DNA of 64,000 nucleotides, from positions 496,001 through 560,000 of the forward strand of contig JADKJP010000006.1 in assembly GCA_016720935.1 (NCBI GenBank), read 5' to 3'. The stretch comes from Bacteroidota bacterium. Lineage in GTDB: Bacteria; Bacteroidota; Bacteroidia; AKYH767-A; 2013-40CM-41-45. The position numbers and the translations under genes are program-made. The notes beneath the pieces are model-generated. The model was not told where the DNA came from, ran no database searches, and saw only the letters and a list, made by a program, of their open reading frames with translations. This document shows, piece by piece, positions 9,184 to 17,836 of the stretch (positions are counted from its first letter, which is position 1; each line of letters begins with the position of its first letter).

Positions 9184-10272
9184 ATGCCTACGCTCAATGA
9201 AAGAAGTCTGATCGGTCACAAGGAATTTCCGGCGGTATCTATTATCCTGCCATCACATCCTCAGACTCCTAAATCAAAATTGGATCGTGAATATCTCAAC
9301 AGTCTTTTGTCGCAGGCGGAAGCACAACTGCTGACTCAATACAGCAGAATAAAGACAGAAAACCTGATGGATAAATTGCATCATGCAGTGAATACCATCA
9401 AACCAAATGAGATATCGAAAGGTTTAGCGATTTATGTTTCGGATACAATTGAAAAAGTCATTCACCTTCCATTTTCTGTTACCGAAAAAGTGATCGTCGA
9501 CAGTTCATTCGAGATCCGGGATCTGCTGATGGCGGCAAAAATGAACAGGAATTATCTTGTTCTGATTATTTCTCAAAATAAAGTGAAATCATTCTTTGGC
9601 TATGGTTCTCACCTTATACCGGTTCACTTTGAAGGAATGCCGGATAATGTAAAGGATGTTTCAAATGAACACAGCTTTCCTGGTTGGGATTATCTGGATG
9701 CTCATGCCTATGAAGAGAAAAACATCCACAATTATCTCCGCTTTATCGACGATGTAATTGAGCAGGAAACCAAAGGCACCAACGATCCTGTCATTGTGAT
9801 GGGAGATATTAAACTCATCGGTTTTCTGAAACACCACACACGAAATGCCAAAAAAATCATTGGTTTTGTAGAGGGGAATTATGAGCACGCTGATTTTAAT
9901 GAAATCCGGACCAGGATAAGACCCTATTTCGATACCTTTGAAGGAAAGGAACAGGATTCAGCTTTCGAACTGTTGCAAATCGCGGTAAATTCAACAACTT
10001 ATTCCGCAGGGATCTCTGAAGTATGGCGGGCAGCTGCTGAAGCGAAAGGAAGATTACTACTGGTAGAAAGAGATTACAAACAGTCAGCACGATTTGGTGA
10101 TGATAGTTATTCAATACTCATTGACAAAGAAGTTGAAAGATCAAGGAGTAAAATTGTGGATGCTGTTGATGATATAATTGAAATGGTTTTGCTCAATCAC
10201 GGGGATGTGGTATTTGTTGAAAATGGAAAGCTGACTTCCTTCCAGCGGATTGCATTGATCAATCGATATTGA
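9184..10272 (+). CDS. baeRF-like (eRF1-related) protein
   Basis: A 362-residue soluble protein. It has the layout of the bacterial/archaeal release-factor-like baeRF families: an N-terminal alpha/beta region, a central RNase H-like core, and a C-terminal L7Ae-like segment ending with a Val-Phe-Val-Glu-Asn-Gly-Lys-Leu strand. baeRF proteins are proposed to act in ribosome rescue or dormancy, often near hibernation and stress genes, but few have been tested. It lies 112 bp before a universal stress protein gene and has its own palindrome-bearing promoter. The assignment comes from recalled sequence pattern, not a search. Confidence 0.6.
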   Translation: MPTLNERSLIGHKEFPAVSIILPSHPQTPKSKLDREYLNSLLSQAEAQLLTQYSRIKTENLMDKLHHAVNTIKPNEISKGLAIYVSDTIEKVIHLPFSVTEKVIVDSSFEIRDLLMAAKMNRNYLVLIISQNKVKSFFGYGSHLIPVHFEGMPDNVKDVSNEHSFPGWDYLDAHAYEEKNIHNYLRFIDDVIEQETKGTNDPVIVMGDIKLIGFLKHHTRNAKKIIGFVEGNYEHADFNEIRTRIRPYFDTFEGKEQDSAFELLQIAVNSTTYSAGISEVWRAAAEAKGRLLLVERDYKQSARFGDDSYSILIDKEVERSRSKIVDAVDDIIEMVLLNHGDVVFVENGKLTSFQRIALINRY

Positions 10273-10384
10273 GGAAGGAAGGAATCTGAATGTAGGATGA
10301 CTTGGTTGTTGGAGAATAATATATAGAATTTAGGATTTCCTGATCATAGTTTAAATTCGTTCTAACCTTAGCAAACTCAAAGTC

Positions 10385-11224
10385 ATGAAAAATGTACTTG
10401 TGCCAACTGATTTTTCCGGCAATGCAATGCATGCCATTCGATTTGCAATGGAATTTTGTCGCAAACAAAATTCAAAGGTTGTACTTTTTCATAGTTTCAT
10501 AATTCCGGTTTACGCAACTGATATTCCTGTTTTTCCTCAGGCAGATGAAGAATTGCGCAAGGTTTCTGAAGAAGCGATTCAAAAATTGGTTTCTCAACTC
10601 AAATCAGAAAATCCTGGCGTTGAAATAGAATCACTGGTGACTCAAGGCTATGCGGAGGATGAAATTGTGGAAGCAGCTACTACTAAACATGCAGATCTTA
10701 TCATTATGGGTACCCAGGGTGCTTCCGGATTGCGTGAAGCTTTGGTGGGGACCATCACCGCTTCCGTCATGGAAAATGGCCCTTGTCCTGTCATTGCTGT
10801 TCCGGAAGGAGCGTCAGTTGCTGCTTTCAGTAAAATCGTGTATGCGACCAGCTACGCTGAAGGAGATTTTCAACATGTGGAGGAAATCATTGACTTTGCC
10901 AGACCTTTTAACGCTGAAGTTGTTATTCTGCACATTTCTTCCGGTGAAATTGAAGCTACCTACGAATACGAATCTATCGAACGCTTCAAAGAGAGAATAG
11001 CCGAAGACAGTAAGTACGATAAAATTTCATTCCACCTTCTCGAAAACAAAAGTGTATACGAAGGCCTGAATAAATATCTGGATGAAGTAAACGCTGACCT
11101 GGTCGCCATGACCATGCACAAACGTTCTTTTGTACAAAAAATGTTCAACCGGTCCATCACCAGGAAAATGGCTTACCATACCCATATTCCGCTAATCGCT
11201 TTCAAAACCAACGAGCCTTTGTGA
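10385..11224 (+). CDS. Universal stress protein, two UspA domains
   Basis: A 279-residue cytoplasmic protein made of two tandem UspA domains. The first ends with the ATP-binding signature MGTQGASG, nine residues, then GT. The second (from about residue 145) ends in AFKTNEP and lacks a clean ATP motif. Tandem Usps are typical of low-oxygen and stationary-phase regulons; exact function is unknown. It is one of four paralogues in the window. Upstream, only a half palindrome (TGAC at 10298) is seen. Confidence 0.85.
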   Translation: MKNVLVPTDFSGNAMHAIRFAMEFCRKQNSKVVLFHSFIIPVYATDIPVFPQADEELRKVSEEAIQKLVSQLKSENPGVEIESLVTQGYAEDEIVEAATTKHADLIIMGTQGASGLREALVGTITASVMENGPCPVIAVPEGASVAAFSKIVYATSYAEGDFQHVEEIIDFARPFNAEVVILHISSGEIEATYEYESIERFKERIAEDSKYDKISFHLLENKSVYEGLNKYLDEVNADLVAMTMHKRSFVQKMFNRSITRKMAYHTHIPLIAFKTNEPL

Positions 11225-11327
11225 GTATCTGGTTCCTGAAAGTATTGTAATCATCTCAGAAGATATTGCACCGATCGTTTTGATATCCCGATCTCAAAAG
11301 GTAATTTTCTTCTCAAATTCTTTCCCA

Positions 11328-12527
11328 ATGAAAAAACTATTTTCAATCCTGCTGGTTTCAGTTTGCTTCTGCAGCTTCAGTCAGGCCCAGGACCTGGCCT
11401 CTTTACGCGAAAAAATTGACGGAATTGCCGGAGAGCATTTGAAGAAAACGGATGGAATAGGTTTTGCCATTGTTATTTACAACAAAGGTCAGAAGGATTA
11501 TTTTTATTATGGGATCAACGACCCTGGTACACGTGAACGTGCTGATTCATCTACCGTATTCGAAATTGGCCCGATTACAGAATCATTCACAGCTATAACA
11601 TTTGCCGCTTTGACAGTGAAAGGGAACATTGGTCTGGATGATCAATTACAGAACTATCTGCCTGTTGATGTACCTGCTCCGGTTTATCAAAAAATAGTCT
11701 GTAGCCCGATGAAGGATCCTGAAAATCCATATGGAGTAGGGCAGGAAGGCACGAAGAAATTTACACCCTATGTTTGCCTGCCCGATGCATCGGAAAAACC
11801 TCAGCCAATTCTATTGTGCTATCTCGCGACACATACCAGCGGATTACCTGCCTATCCAAGTAACCTGAAATCTCCAATGGGTAAAAACGATCCGTATGTG
11901 AATTATTCAAAAAGTGATTTGTATTCTTTTTTAAAAAATTACCGACTGCTTGAGCCTGTCGGTTACGATTACCTTCATTCCCCGCTTGGAATTTCAATCC
12001 TTGGTCATGCGATTGCCTTGCATGAAAAGGATTCGTATGAAAATTTGGTTACAAAAAATCTGCTTTCTCCTCTCGGTATGAATCAGACTACCATCAACAT
12101 TTCTGAAGAGGCGAAGTTTCATTTTATCAATGGATACAATGCTACAGGTAAAAAAGTTGCTCACTGGAATTATGATATCCTTGCTCCATCAGGCGCTTTT
12201 CATTCAACTCCTGCGGATATGATGCGTTTTCTGGAGGCGAATTTGTCAACCGGTAAATCTCCAATTCACGACATTCTGGATTTTACCCACAACCCTCGTA
12301 TCCGCCTGAATACAAGTAATGGTAATCAGCAGGAAATTGCGTTGGGATGGAAAATCAGTCCACTTGGAATTGAAGAAAATAAGATAGTCTGGCAAGGCGG
12401 CCTCACAGGTGGTTTTGCATCTTATATTGGTTTTGTTGAAACCTCACACACCGGTGTAGTCATTTTATCCAATTGCTCGGTTCCCCTTGAAGACATGGGG
12501 CAAGCGATTCTCAAAGCGATTAATTAA
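11328..12527 (+). CDS. Serine hydrolase-like (class C beta-lactamase fold) with degenerate catalytic motifs
   Basis: About 399 residues from the ATG at 11328, chosen because a signal peptide (cleaved near Ser-Gln-Ala, residue 20) begins there; the frame is open further upstream. The fold matches the class C/AmpH family, with HTSGLP conserved. The nucleophile motif, normally FxIGSxTKxFT, reads FEIGPITESFT, so Ser is Pro82 and the general-base Lys is Glu85. The Tyr-Ser-Asn motif region reads HSPLG, and the His of the HxGxTGG motif is Gln. All three catalytic motifs are lost while the frame is intact, suggesting a non-catalytic periplasmic binding protein. Confidence 0.75.
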   Translation: MKKLFSILLVSVCFCSFSQAQDLASLREKIDGIAGEHLKKTDGIGFAIVIYNKGQKDYFYYGINDPGTRERADSSTVFEIGPITESFTAITFAALTVKGNIGLDDQLQNYLPVDVPAPVYQKIVCSPMKDPENPYGVGQEGTKKFTPYVCLPDASEKPQPILLCYLATHTSGLPAYPSNLKSPMGKNDPYVNYSKSDLYSFLKNYRLLEPVGYDYLHSPLGISILGHAIALHEKDSYENLVTKNLLSPLGMNQTTINISEEAKFHFINGYNATGKKVAHWNYDILAPSGAFHSTPADMMRFLEANLSTGKSPIHDILDFTHNPRIRLNTSNGNQQEIALGWKISPLGIEENKIVWQGGLTGGFASYIGFVETSHTGVVILSNCSVPLEDMGQAILKAIN

Positions 12528-12612
12528 AAAATGATAGAGCAATTTTTCCCAGCTTGAATTAAAACCGATTCTTCACATCTTCAAGAAAGTAAATTTGTGG
12601 GGTGGAATTAAA

Positions 12613-13164
12613 TTACCACTTCTTGCTTTGGATTTGCAAACTTCCAAATACCGCATTTGTTTCCAGTCGTACACACGGCATTCCTTCTTTATAGGCTGAA
12701 GTTGTATAAATAGAGGTTCCAAATCCTGCTTTGTTTCTGTCTGGCGCCTGTATGCTACCAAACACGACATTCATCTCTATCCGCATCGGAATGCTGTCGT
12801 TGATGATTAGTTTGCCAGATCCGAAAACAACATTCATTTCAAGCTTCTGATCGCTGGTAGGCATTTGCATTTTAAACAAGTCGACTCTGCTGCTGCCAAA
12901 TACCACATTATATTCTTTTTTGGTGCCATCGTCATCGATGTTCGCCTCATTAAATACAATATTGTTACTACCCCAGCTCCTGTTGAAACCTCCTGCAATT
13001 ACTTTTACTCCCCAATAAATGAGAAGAATTCCAAAGAATACACGGAGGAAAGGGAAATGTATATCAAATACTTCACGGAGTATGATCGATAAACCGATCA
13101 ATATAATTACTACACCCCAAAATACTGCTGAAGAAACAAAGCTCATGGTTCGGAGATTAGACAT
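12613..13164 (-). CDS. LiaI/LiaF-like membrane protein
   Basis: A 183-residue protein. Two transmembrane helices (about residues 8-55, LiaI/DUF5668-like) are followed by a beta-helical C-terminal domain in which the motif V-F-G-S recurs four times at regular intervals. This matches the LiaF C-terminal domain, linked in Firmicutes to cell-envelope stress sensing. In Bacteroidota the role is unknown. It is monocistronic. A Met six residues in is an alternative start. Confidence 0.7.
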   Translation of the reverse strand: MSNLRTMSFVSSAVFWGVVIILIGLSIILREVFDIHFPFLRVFFGILLIYWGVKVIAGGFNRSWGSNNIVFNEANIDDDGTKKEYNVVFGSSRVDLFKMQMPTSDQKLEMNVVFGSGKLIINDSIPMRIEMNVVFGSIQAPDRNKAGFGTSIYTTSAYKEGMPCVRLETNAVFGSLQIQSKKW

Positions 13165-13290
13165 GTTCAGGAATTGATGGAAATAAAATTAGCAATTAAT
13201 CTCAAATTCAGGAAGAATACGATGAAAAATTAAAGCTATGTAAGTGAAGAGATTCTCTATGACGTTTTCGCCGCTTATTAACCGATGGAT

Positions 13291-14271
13291 TCACTTATTT
13301 TCTTTGGCTTTTTTCCGGAAGTACTTTTTGAAAAGAAAGTTGCTCTGAAGTGCCTTCATGTTTTCATTAAAATTCGCTGAACTTGAATCCAGATTCGCCA
13401 AAGTTTTTTTGAGATGTTCAGCAGCTACCGGATCGTTCAATAAAGTACCTGCAGGACCTTCACCGGAATTGATTTTTGCAACGGCAGTGTTAAGTTCAGA
13501 TGTAATTTTGTTCAGATTTATACTCGACTGCTCAATTTCGGTCAGCGACCGATGGAAACTCAGGGAAAGATTGCTGCTGTCATTAATCAGACCTCCCAGT
13601 GTACCATGCCCTTCCTGCACACCTTTCACGACTGAGGATAATTCACCCGTGAAACTTTCCAGGTTCTGACTGATGTCTTCAATGTTTGTAAGTGTCTTTT
13701 TCAGACTGAATGCAAGAGTGGTATCCATCAGCACAGTATACAAAGTACCTCTGCTTTTGTTGATATTCCCGGTCAGAATCCTCAGATCCTCGGAAATGAT
13801 GGAAACATTATCGTTGGTCTGGTTCAATGTTCTGAGCATTTGTTCTGTATCTATCCCTTTGATGGAGGGGAGAGTGGCTCCATCTGTAATAGTGGGCGCA
13901 TTCGGAGTACCAGGATCTATATTGACAAGTTTGTTTCCCATCAATCCGTCGGTTCCAATACTTGTATAGGAATTCGTGCGGATGAAATTTAGAAGGTTTT
14001 CCTGTACACTCATGGTTACCCTTACGGAAGTATCGTTGATGATTTCCATTTTGTCTACTGTTCCGACATCAATCCCCCCGAAACGAACATTGTTTCCGAT
14101 TTGTAATCCGCTGATATTGTAAAAAACTGAATGCACGATTATGTTTTTACCGAATAAATTTCTGTTGCTTCCGATCAGGTACAATCCGATAATCAGCAGG
14201 ATTAATCCGCTGATAACGAAAAGACCGAGTCGAATACGATTAGAGGTTTCTTTCTCCATAAAAAACTGCAC
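13291..14271 (-). CDS. mlaD: MlaD-type MCE-domain lipid-binding protein
   Basis: A 326-residue protein. The second Met (14259), giving MEKETSNRIRL, is an equally likely start. A single N-terminal transmembrane anchor (about 16-32) precedes one MCE domain (about 40-120, with NVRFGGIDVGTV), then a long helical region rich in Asn, Ser and Leu. MlaD forms rings that carry phospholipid between inner and outer membranes. It is the third gene of mlaE-mlaF-mlaD, 64 bp after mlaF. Confidence 0.85.
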   Translation of the reverse strand: MQFFMEKETSNRIRLGLFVISGLILLIIGLYLIGSNRNLFGKNIIVHSVFYNISGLQIGNNVRFGGIDVGTVDKMEIINDTSVRVTMSVQENLLNFIRTNSYTSIGTDGLMGNKLVNIDPGTPNAPTITDGATLPSIKGIDTEQMLRTLNQTNDNVSIISEDLRILTGNINKSRGTLYTVLMDTTLAFSLKKTLTNIEDISQNLESFTGELSSVVKGVQEGHGTLGGLINDSSNLSLSFHRSLTEIEQSSINLNKITSELNTAVAKINSGEGPAGTLLNDPVAAEHLKKTLANLDSSSANFNENMKALQSNFLFKKYFRKKAKENK

Positions 14272-14335
14272 CTTAAATTTTGTCCAATGATTTCCTGTTC
14301 ATTATTTACTGTAGTGTAATGTATTTTGTTCCGAC

Positions 14336-15121
14336 TTATTCAAAAAATGCCTTCACTCTCAGGTCGGTATTTTTATACAATTCATCAAATGTTCCCTCCG
14401 CGTAACAGATTCCATCGATCATTACCGCCATCCTGTCCGCGGTCATCCTCGCGCAATTCATATCATGTGAAATGATGATGGATGAGGTATGGTATTTCAG
14501 TTGCATACTCAACATGAGGTTGCTGATTTCCTTGGCTGTAATTGGATCCAGTCCGGTTGTCGGTTCATCATACAACATGATTTCTGGTTTTAATACCAGG
14601 GATCTGGCCAGTCCGATTCTTTTTCTCATTCCACCTGATAATTCCGAAGGCATGAGGTTTAATGCATGATACAGTCCAACGTTATCCAGAGTTTCTTTGA
14701 CAAGATCGTGAATTTCCGGCTTGCTCAGTTTTTTTCCATGTCTTCGCAATGCAAATTCAAGATTTTCGCCTACAGTCATACTGTCGTACAAGGCACTGCT
14801 CTGAAAAACAAATCCAATCTTGGCCCGCAGTTCATCCAGCTGCTTTTGATTGAGTTTATTTACCTCACCTCCATAAACCTGAATGGAGCCACCTTCGTAT
14901 TTTAAAAGGCCTACTATACATTTTATTAAAACAGATTTACCACATCCGGAACGTCCCAATACAACCACATTTTCCCCCTTATGTAAGGTGAGATTAAAAT
15001 CTTTTAAAACTTCGTTTTCCCCGAAGGATTTTACCAGGTGACTGATCTTTATAATCGGTTCCTGTATCACATGGCTCGCCTTGGCTTCTAATAAGGTGTT
15101 TATGTTGTTCTCTACAGTCAT
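14336..15121 (-). CDS. mlaF: MlaF-type ABC transporter ATPase
   Basis: A 261-residue ABC ATPase. Walker A is GRSGCGKS, the signature is LSGGMRKRIGLARSL, and Walker B is EIMLYDEPTTGLDP; the D-loop and an SHDM switch His follow. The N-terminal extension of about 20 residues lacks a recognised motif. It powers phospholipid transport with mlaE, whose stop codon directly abuts this gene's start. Confidence 0.9.
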   Translation of the reverse strand: MTVENNINTLLEAKASHVIQEPIIKISHLVKSFGENEVLKDFNLTLHKGENVVVLGRSGCGKSVLIKCIVGLLKYEGGSIQVYGGEVNKLNQKQLDELRAKIGFVFQSSALYDSMTVGENLEFALRRHGKKLSKPEIHDLVKETLDNVGLYHALNLMPSELSGGMRKRIGLARSLVLKPEIMLYDEPTTGLDPITAKEISNLMLSMQLKYHTSSIIISHDMNCARMTADRMAVMIDGICYAEGTFDELYKNTDLRVKAFFE

Positions 15122-15934
15122 TTAGATCAGCCCTAAGAATTCTGTAATTTGAACGGCAATTAAATCAATGATAAAAATGAGCAAAGAGGCCACAACCACT
15201 GCGGAGTTAGCTGATTTACCCACGCCCTCTGTTCCTTTCCTTGAAAAATAACCTTTGAAACATCCAATCAGTCCGATAGCAAATCCGAAGAAAAAGGATT
15301 TGATGAATGATGGCATCACATCCGAATATTCAAGAGATTCAAATATCTGATGAAAGTATAGTGTGAAACTAACAGCGCCTTTCATCTTAACAGCAAGGAA
15401 TGCTCCGTACAAGGCTATGGCATCACCAATGATGACCAATACAGGTATCATCAATGTTGTAGCGATAATTCTGCTGGAGACGATGTATTTGAATGGATTT
15501 GTTCCCGACACTTCCATCGCGTCGATTTGTTCGGTAACTCTCATTGAACCCAGTTCCGCTCCGATACTGGAACCAATTTTTCCGGCACAAATCAGAGCTG
15601 TGATTACTGGTCCTATTTCACGAATGATCGAAATTCCGACCATTGCCGGTAGCCATGACTCGGCACCAAATTCAACAAGTGTTGGCCTGGATTGCAAAGC
15701 GAGAACCAGCCCAATGATGAAAGTGGTTACTCCAACCAATCCAAGAGATTTGTTCCCGATTTGGTAACATTGTCGGATAATCTCTTTGAATTCATATGGA
15801 GGAAATAATACTTCTCTGAAAAAACGCGCAGCAAATGCGCTGATATCACCGGCTTCCTTAAAAAATGCTTTTACCTTCACCGGGAATATAGAAAATGGGT
15901 CTTTGGGTGAAACAGATGCATTCTTATGAGGCAT
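15122..15934 (-). CDS. mlaE: MlaE-type permease
   Basis: A 270-residue permease with about six membrane helices and the MlaE (DUF140) core. Conserved features are the GLVLALQSRPTLVEFGAE stretch and the IGAELGSMRVTEQIDAMEV loop that couples to the ATPase. It is the first gene of mlaEFD. Two Crp/Fnr-type palindromes and a TATTTTTG -10 lie immediately upstream. Confidence 0.9.
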   Translation of the reverse strand: MPHKNASVSPKDPFSIFPVKVKAFFKEAGDISAFAARFFREVLFPPYEFKEIIRQCYQIGNKSLGLVGVTTFIIGLVLALQSRPTLVEFGAESWLPAMVGISIIREIGPVITALICAGKIGSSIGAELGSMRVTEQIDAMEVSGTNPFKYIVSSRIIATTLMIPVLVIIGDAIALYGAFLAVKMKGAVSFTLYFHQIFESLEYSDVMPSFIKSFFFGFAIGLIGCFKGYFSRKGTEGVGKSANSAVVVASLLIFIIDLIAVQITEFLGLI

Positions 15935-15954
15935 ACTCTTAAAAGTATTATATC

Positions 15955-16019
15955 CAAAAATACGGTTTAATCCTGATACTCCTAATGAGAGGTATCACCG
16001 TTCTTTCTGAGGATAATCA
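15955..16019 (-). promoter_or_regulatory. mlaEFD promoter with two tandem Crp/Fnr-type palindromes
   Basis: On the minus strand the -10 is TATTTTTG (15955-15962). Palindromes TGAgaggtaTCA (15986-15997, centre 15991.5) and TGAggataaTCA (16008-16019, centre 16013.5) lie 29.5 and 51.5 bp upstream of it, 22 bp apart. The expected transcription start is near 15951 and the ATG is at 15934. Confidence 0.6.
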
Positions 16020-16115
16020 TATTGTCTGATTTTCCGGAATAGCATTAAATTTTTGTATTGTTGTGTGGCATTTAATTTGAGGCAAATCCAGAGCCTGAAA
16101 ATTGAATGTTATAAA

Positions 16116-17375
16116 ATGAGTGAAAAATCAGGCAAAAGCGTTAAAAGTAAATTCCTTTCTGTCCTTGGACCGGGCCTGATCACAGGTGCCAGCGACGACG
16201 ATCCTTCCGGAATTGCGACCTATTCACAAGCCGGGGCCGCTTTTGGTTTGTCCACGCTGTGGACAGCCTGGATGGTTTTCCCAATGGTTTCTTCTGTTCA
16301 GGAAATGTGCGCTAGAATCGGATTGGTCACAAGCCATGGACTTGCAGGTACGCTGAAAAGGAATTATCCAAGAATGATCGTGTATCTTATGATCATCTTT
16401 AGCTTCCCGGCCATAACGCTGAATATTGGTGCGGATATAGCAGGAATGGGTGCGGTGATGAACTTGCTGATTCCTTCCGTTCATGCCGGAATATTCTCTC
16501 TTTTCTTTACAATTTTTTTAATGGCGATGATTATTTATTTGCCCTACCGCAAAATAGCGAGGGTTATGAAATGGCTTTGCCTCACTCTGTTGTGTTATGT
16601 GATTGTCCCGTTTTTATCGGATCTTGACTGGAAGGTGATACTTCGAAGTACGGTGATTCCGGAGATTCACATGAATAAGGAATTCATTGGAATTCTCGTA
16701 GGAATTCTTGGGACAACAATTTCACCCTATTGTTTTTTCTGGCAGGCGAGCATGGAAGTGGAGGAGGTTTTACAAAAAAAAATAATTGTGGATAAAAAAA
16801 TCCTCTCTGACATGAGATTGGACATCGATTTCGGAATGTTGTTTTCTAATGTTGTGATGTACTTTATTATTCTGACTTCCGGTGTGATTTTGTATTCAGG
16901 AGGGATTCATCAAATTGATACCGTTGATCAGGCAGCGCTTGCTTTGAGACCACTTGCAGGAAAATTGACTTACCTGCTTTTTGCACTCGGAATGCTGGGT
17001 ACAGGTTTTCTGGCCATTCCGGTTTTGGCAGGCTCATTATCTTATATTATTTCTGAATCTTTCGGATGGGAAGAAGGGCTCAATAAAAAATTTCATGAAG
17101 CGAAAGGGTTCTACATGGTGATCATCATATCGTTGCTGGTTGCCTTGTCCATTAATTTTATTGGAATCAGCCCGGTTCAATCCTTAATCTACACCGCGAT
17201 CCTTTATGGAATTACTGCACCAGTCCTGATTGCAATGATTCTGCATATTTGTAATAATAAGAAAATCATGGGTGAGTTTACCAATACAAAACGCTCAAAT
17301 ATTCTCGGTGCCATTACCCTGATTATTATGACTACCGCTGCGGTAACATTACTTTATTTCCAATTTGCAGGATAA
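16116..17375 (+). CDS. NRAMP-family divalent metal transporter, atypical
   Basis: About 419 residues from the ATG at 16116 (MSEKSGKSVK); the frame is open upstream, but those residues do not look like protein. There are eleven or so transmembrane helices. The TM1 motif is DPSGIATYSQ, aligned with the DPGN metal-binding motif of NRAMPs. TM6 reads TTISPYCFFWQASMEVEE, where canonical Mn/Fe NRAMPs have a conserved Met in a MPH motif. Loss of that Met is known from NRAMP-related Mg transporters, so Mg or another hard cation is possible. Confidence 0.75.
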   Translation: MSEKSGKSVKSKFLSVLGPGLITGASDDDPSGIATYSQAGAAFGLSTLWTAWMVFPMVSSVQEMCARIGLVTSHGLAGTLKRNYPRMIVYLMIIFSFPAITLNIGADIAGMGAVMNLLIPSVHAGIFSLFFTIFLMAMIIYLPYRKIARVMKWLCLTLLCYVIVPFLSDLDWKVILRSTVIPEIHMNKEFIGILVGILGTTISPYCFFWQASMEVEEVLQKKIIVDKKILSDMRLDIDFGMLFSNVVMYFIILTSGVILYSGGIHQIDTVDQAALALRPLAGKLTYLLFALGMLGTGFLAIPVLAGSLSYIISESFGWEEGLNKKFHEAKGFYMVIIISLLVALSINFIGISPVQSLIYTAILYGITAPVLIAMILHICNNKKIMGEFTNTKRSNILGAITLIIMTTAAVTLLYFQFAG

Positions 17376-17445
17376 AAAAGATCCGCCTTACATTTAATTT
17401 CCCGATCAAATCCTGAAAATTCTCTGAATTTTATTGCCAGCTTGG

Positions 17446-17488
17446 TGATAATTGTCACAATTCAGATCGTTGCCACGTGATAACTTTG
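17446..17488 (+). promoter_or_regulatory. Crp/Fnr-type palindrome plus TAACTTTG -10
   Basis: TGATaattGTCA at 17446-17457 sits inside the larger palindrome GTGATAATTGTCAC. TAACTTTG at 17481-17488 starts 29.5 bp from its centre. The DUF2892 gene begins at 17510. Confidence 0.65.
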
Positions 17489-17509
17489 GATCACAAAAAA
17501 ATATTTTCT

Positions 17510-17713
17510 ATGAAAAAGAACATGGGTACTGCCGATCGCGCGATTCGCGTAATCATTGCATTAATCGTTGCAGGTTTATATGCCGCCGGTACAATTACAG
17601 GAACTCTTGCTATTGTCCTGTTAGTATTAGCAGTTGTATTTCTGCTGACAAGTTTTGTGTCCTTTTGTCCCCTGTACACCCTCTTCGGTTTGAGTACAAA
17701 AAAGAAAGAGTAG
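17510..17713 (+). CDS. DUF2892 (YgaP-like) small membrane protein
   Basis: A 67-residue protein from the ATG at 17510; an upstream in-frame ATG at 17477 would lie on the -10 element and is rejected. It has the DUF2892 pattern: an N-terminal Arg pair in ADRAIRVI, two transmembrane helices, and a CPLYTLFG segment at the second helix end. Such proteins often accompany rhodanese or sulfide metabolism, but here it is alone. Its promoter carries the Crp/Fnr-type site at the class II distance. Confidence 0.8.
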   Translation: MKKNMGTADRAIRVIIALIVAGLYAAGTITGTLAIVLLVLAVVFLLTSFVSFCPLYTLFGLSTKKKE

Positions 17714-17836
17714 TTCCTTCTCCGGATAATTCAGTATTAATTTCTTCTGAAAAATAAGGTGGCTACTATCTCTGAAGCAATTCTGAGAATGAGTATGCTG
17801 TATTGTTGCTTTTTGGGTAGCGGATAAGGAATGCTT

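Noticed and set aside
10298..10309. TGACttggTTGT upstream of the usp at 10385 as a regulon site
   Set aside because: Only one half of the palindrome is present and the nearest TA element does not fit TAnnTTTG.
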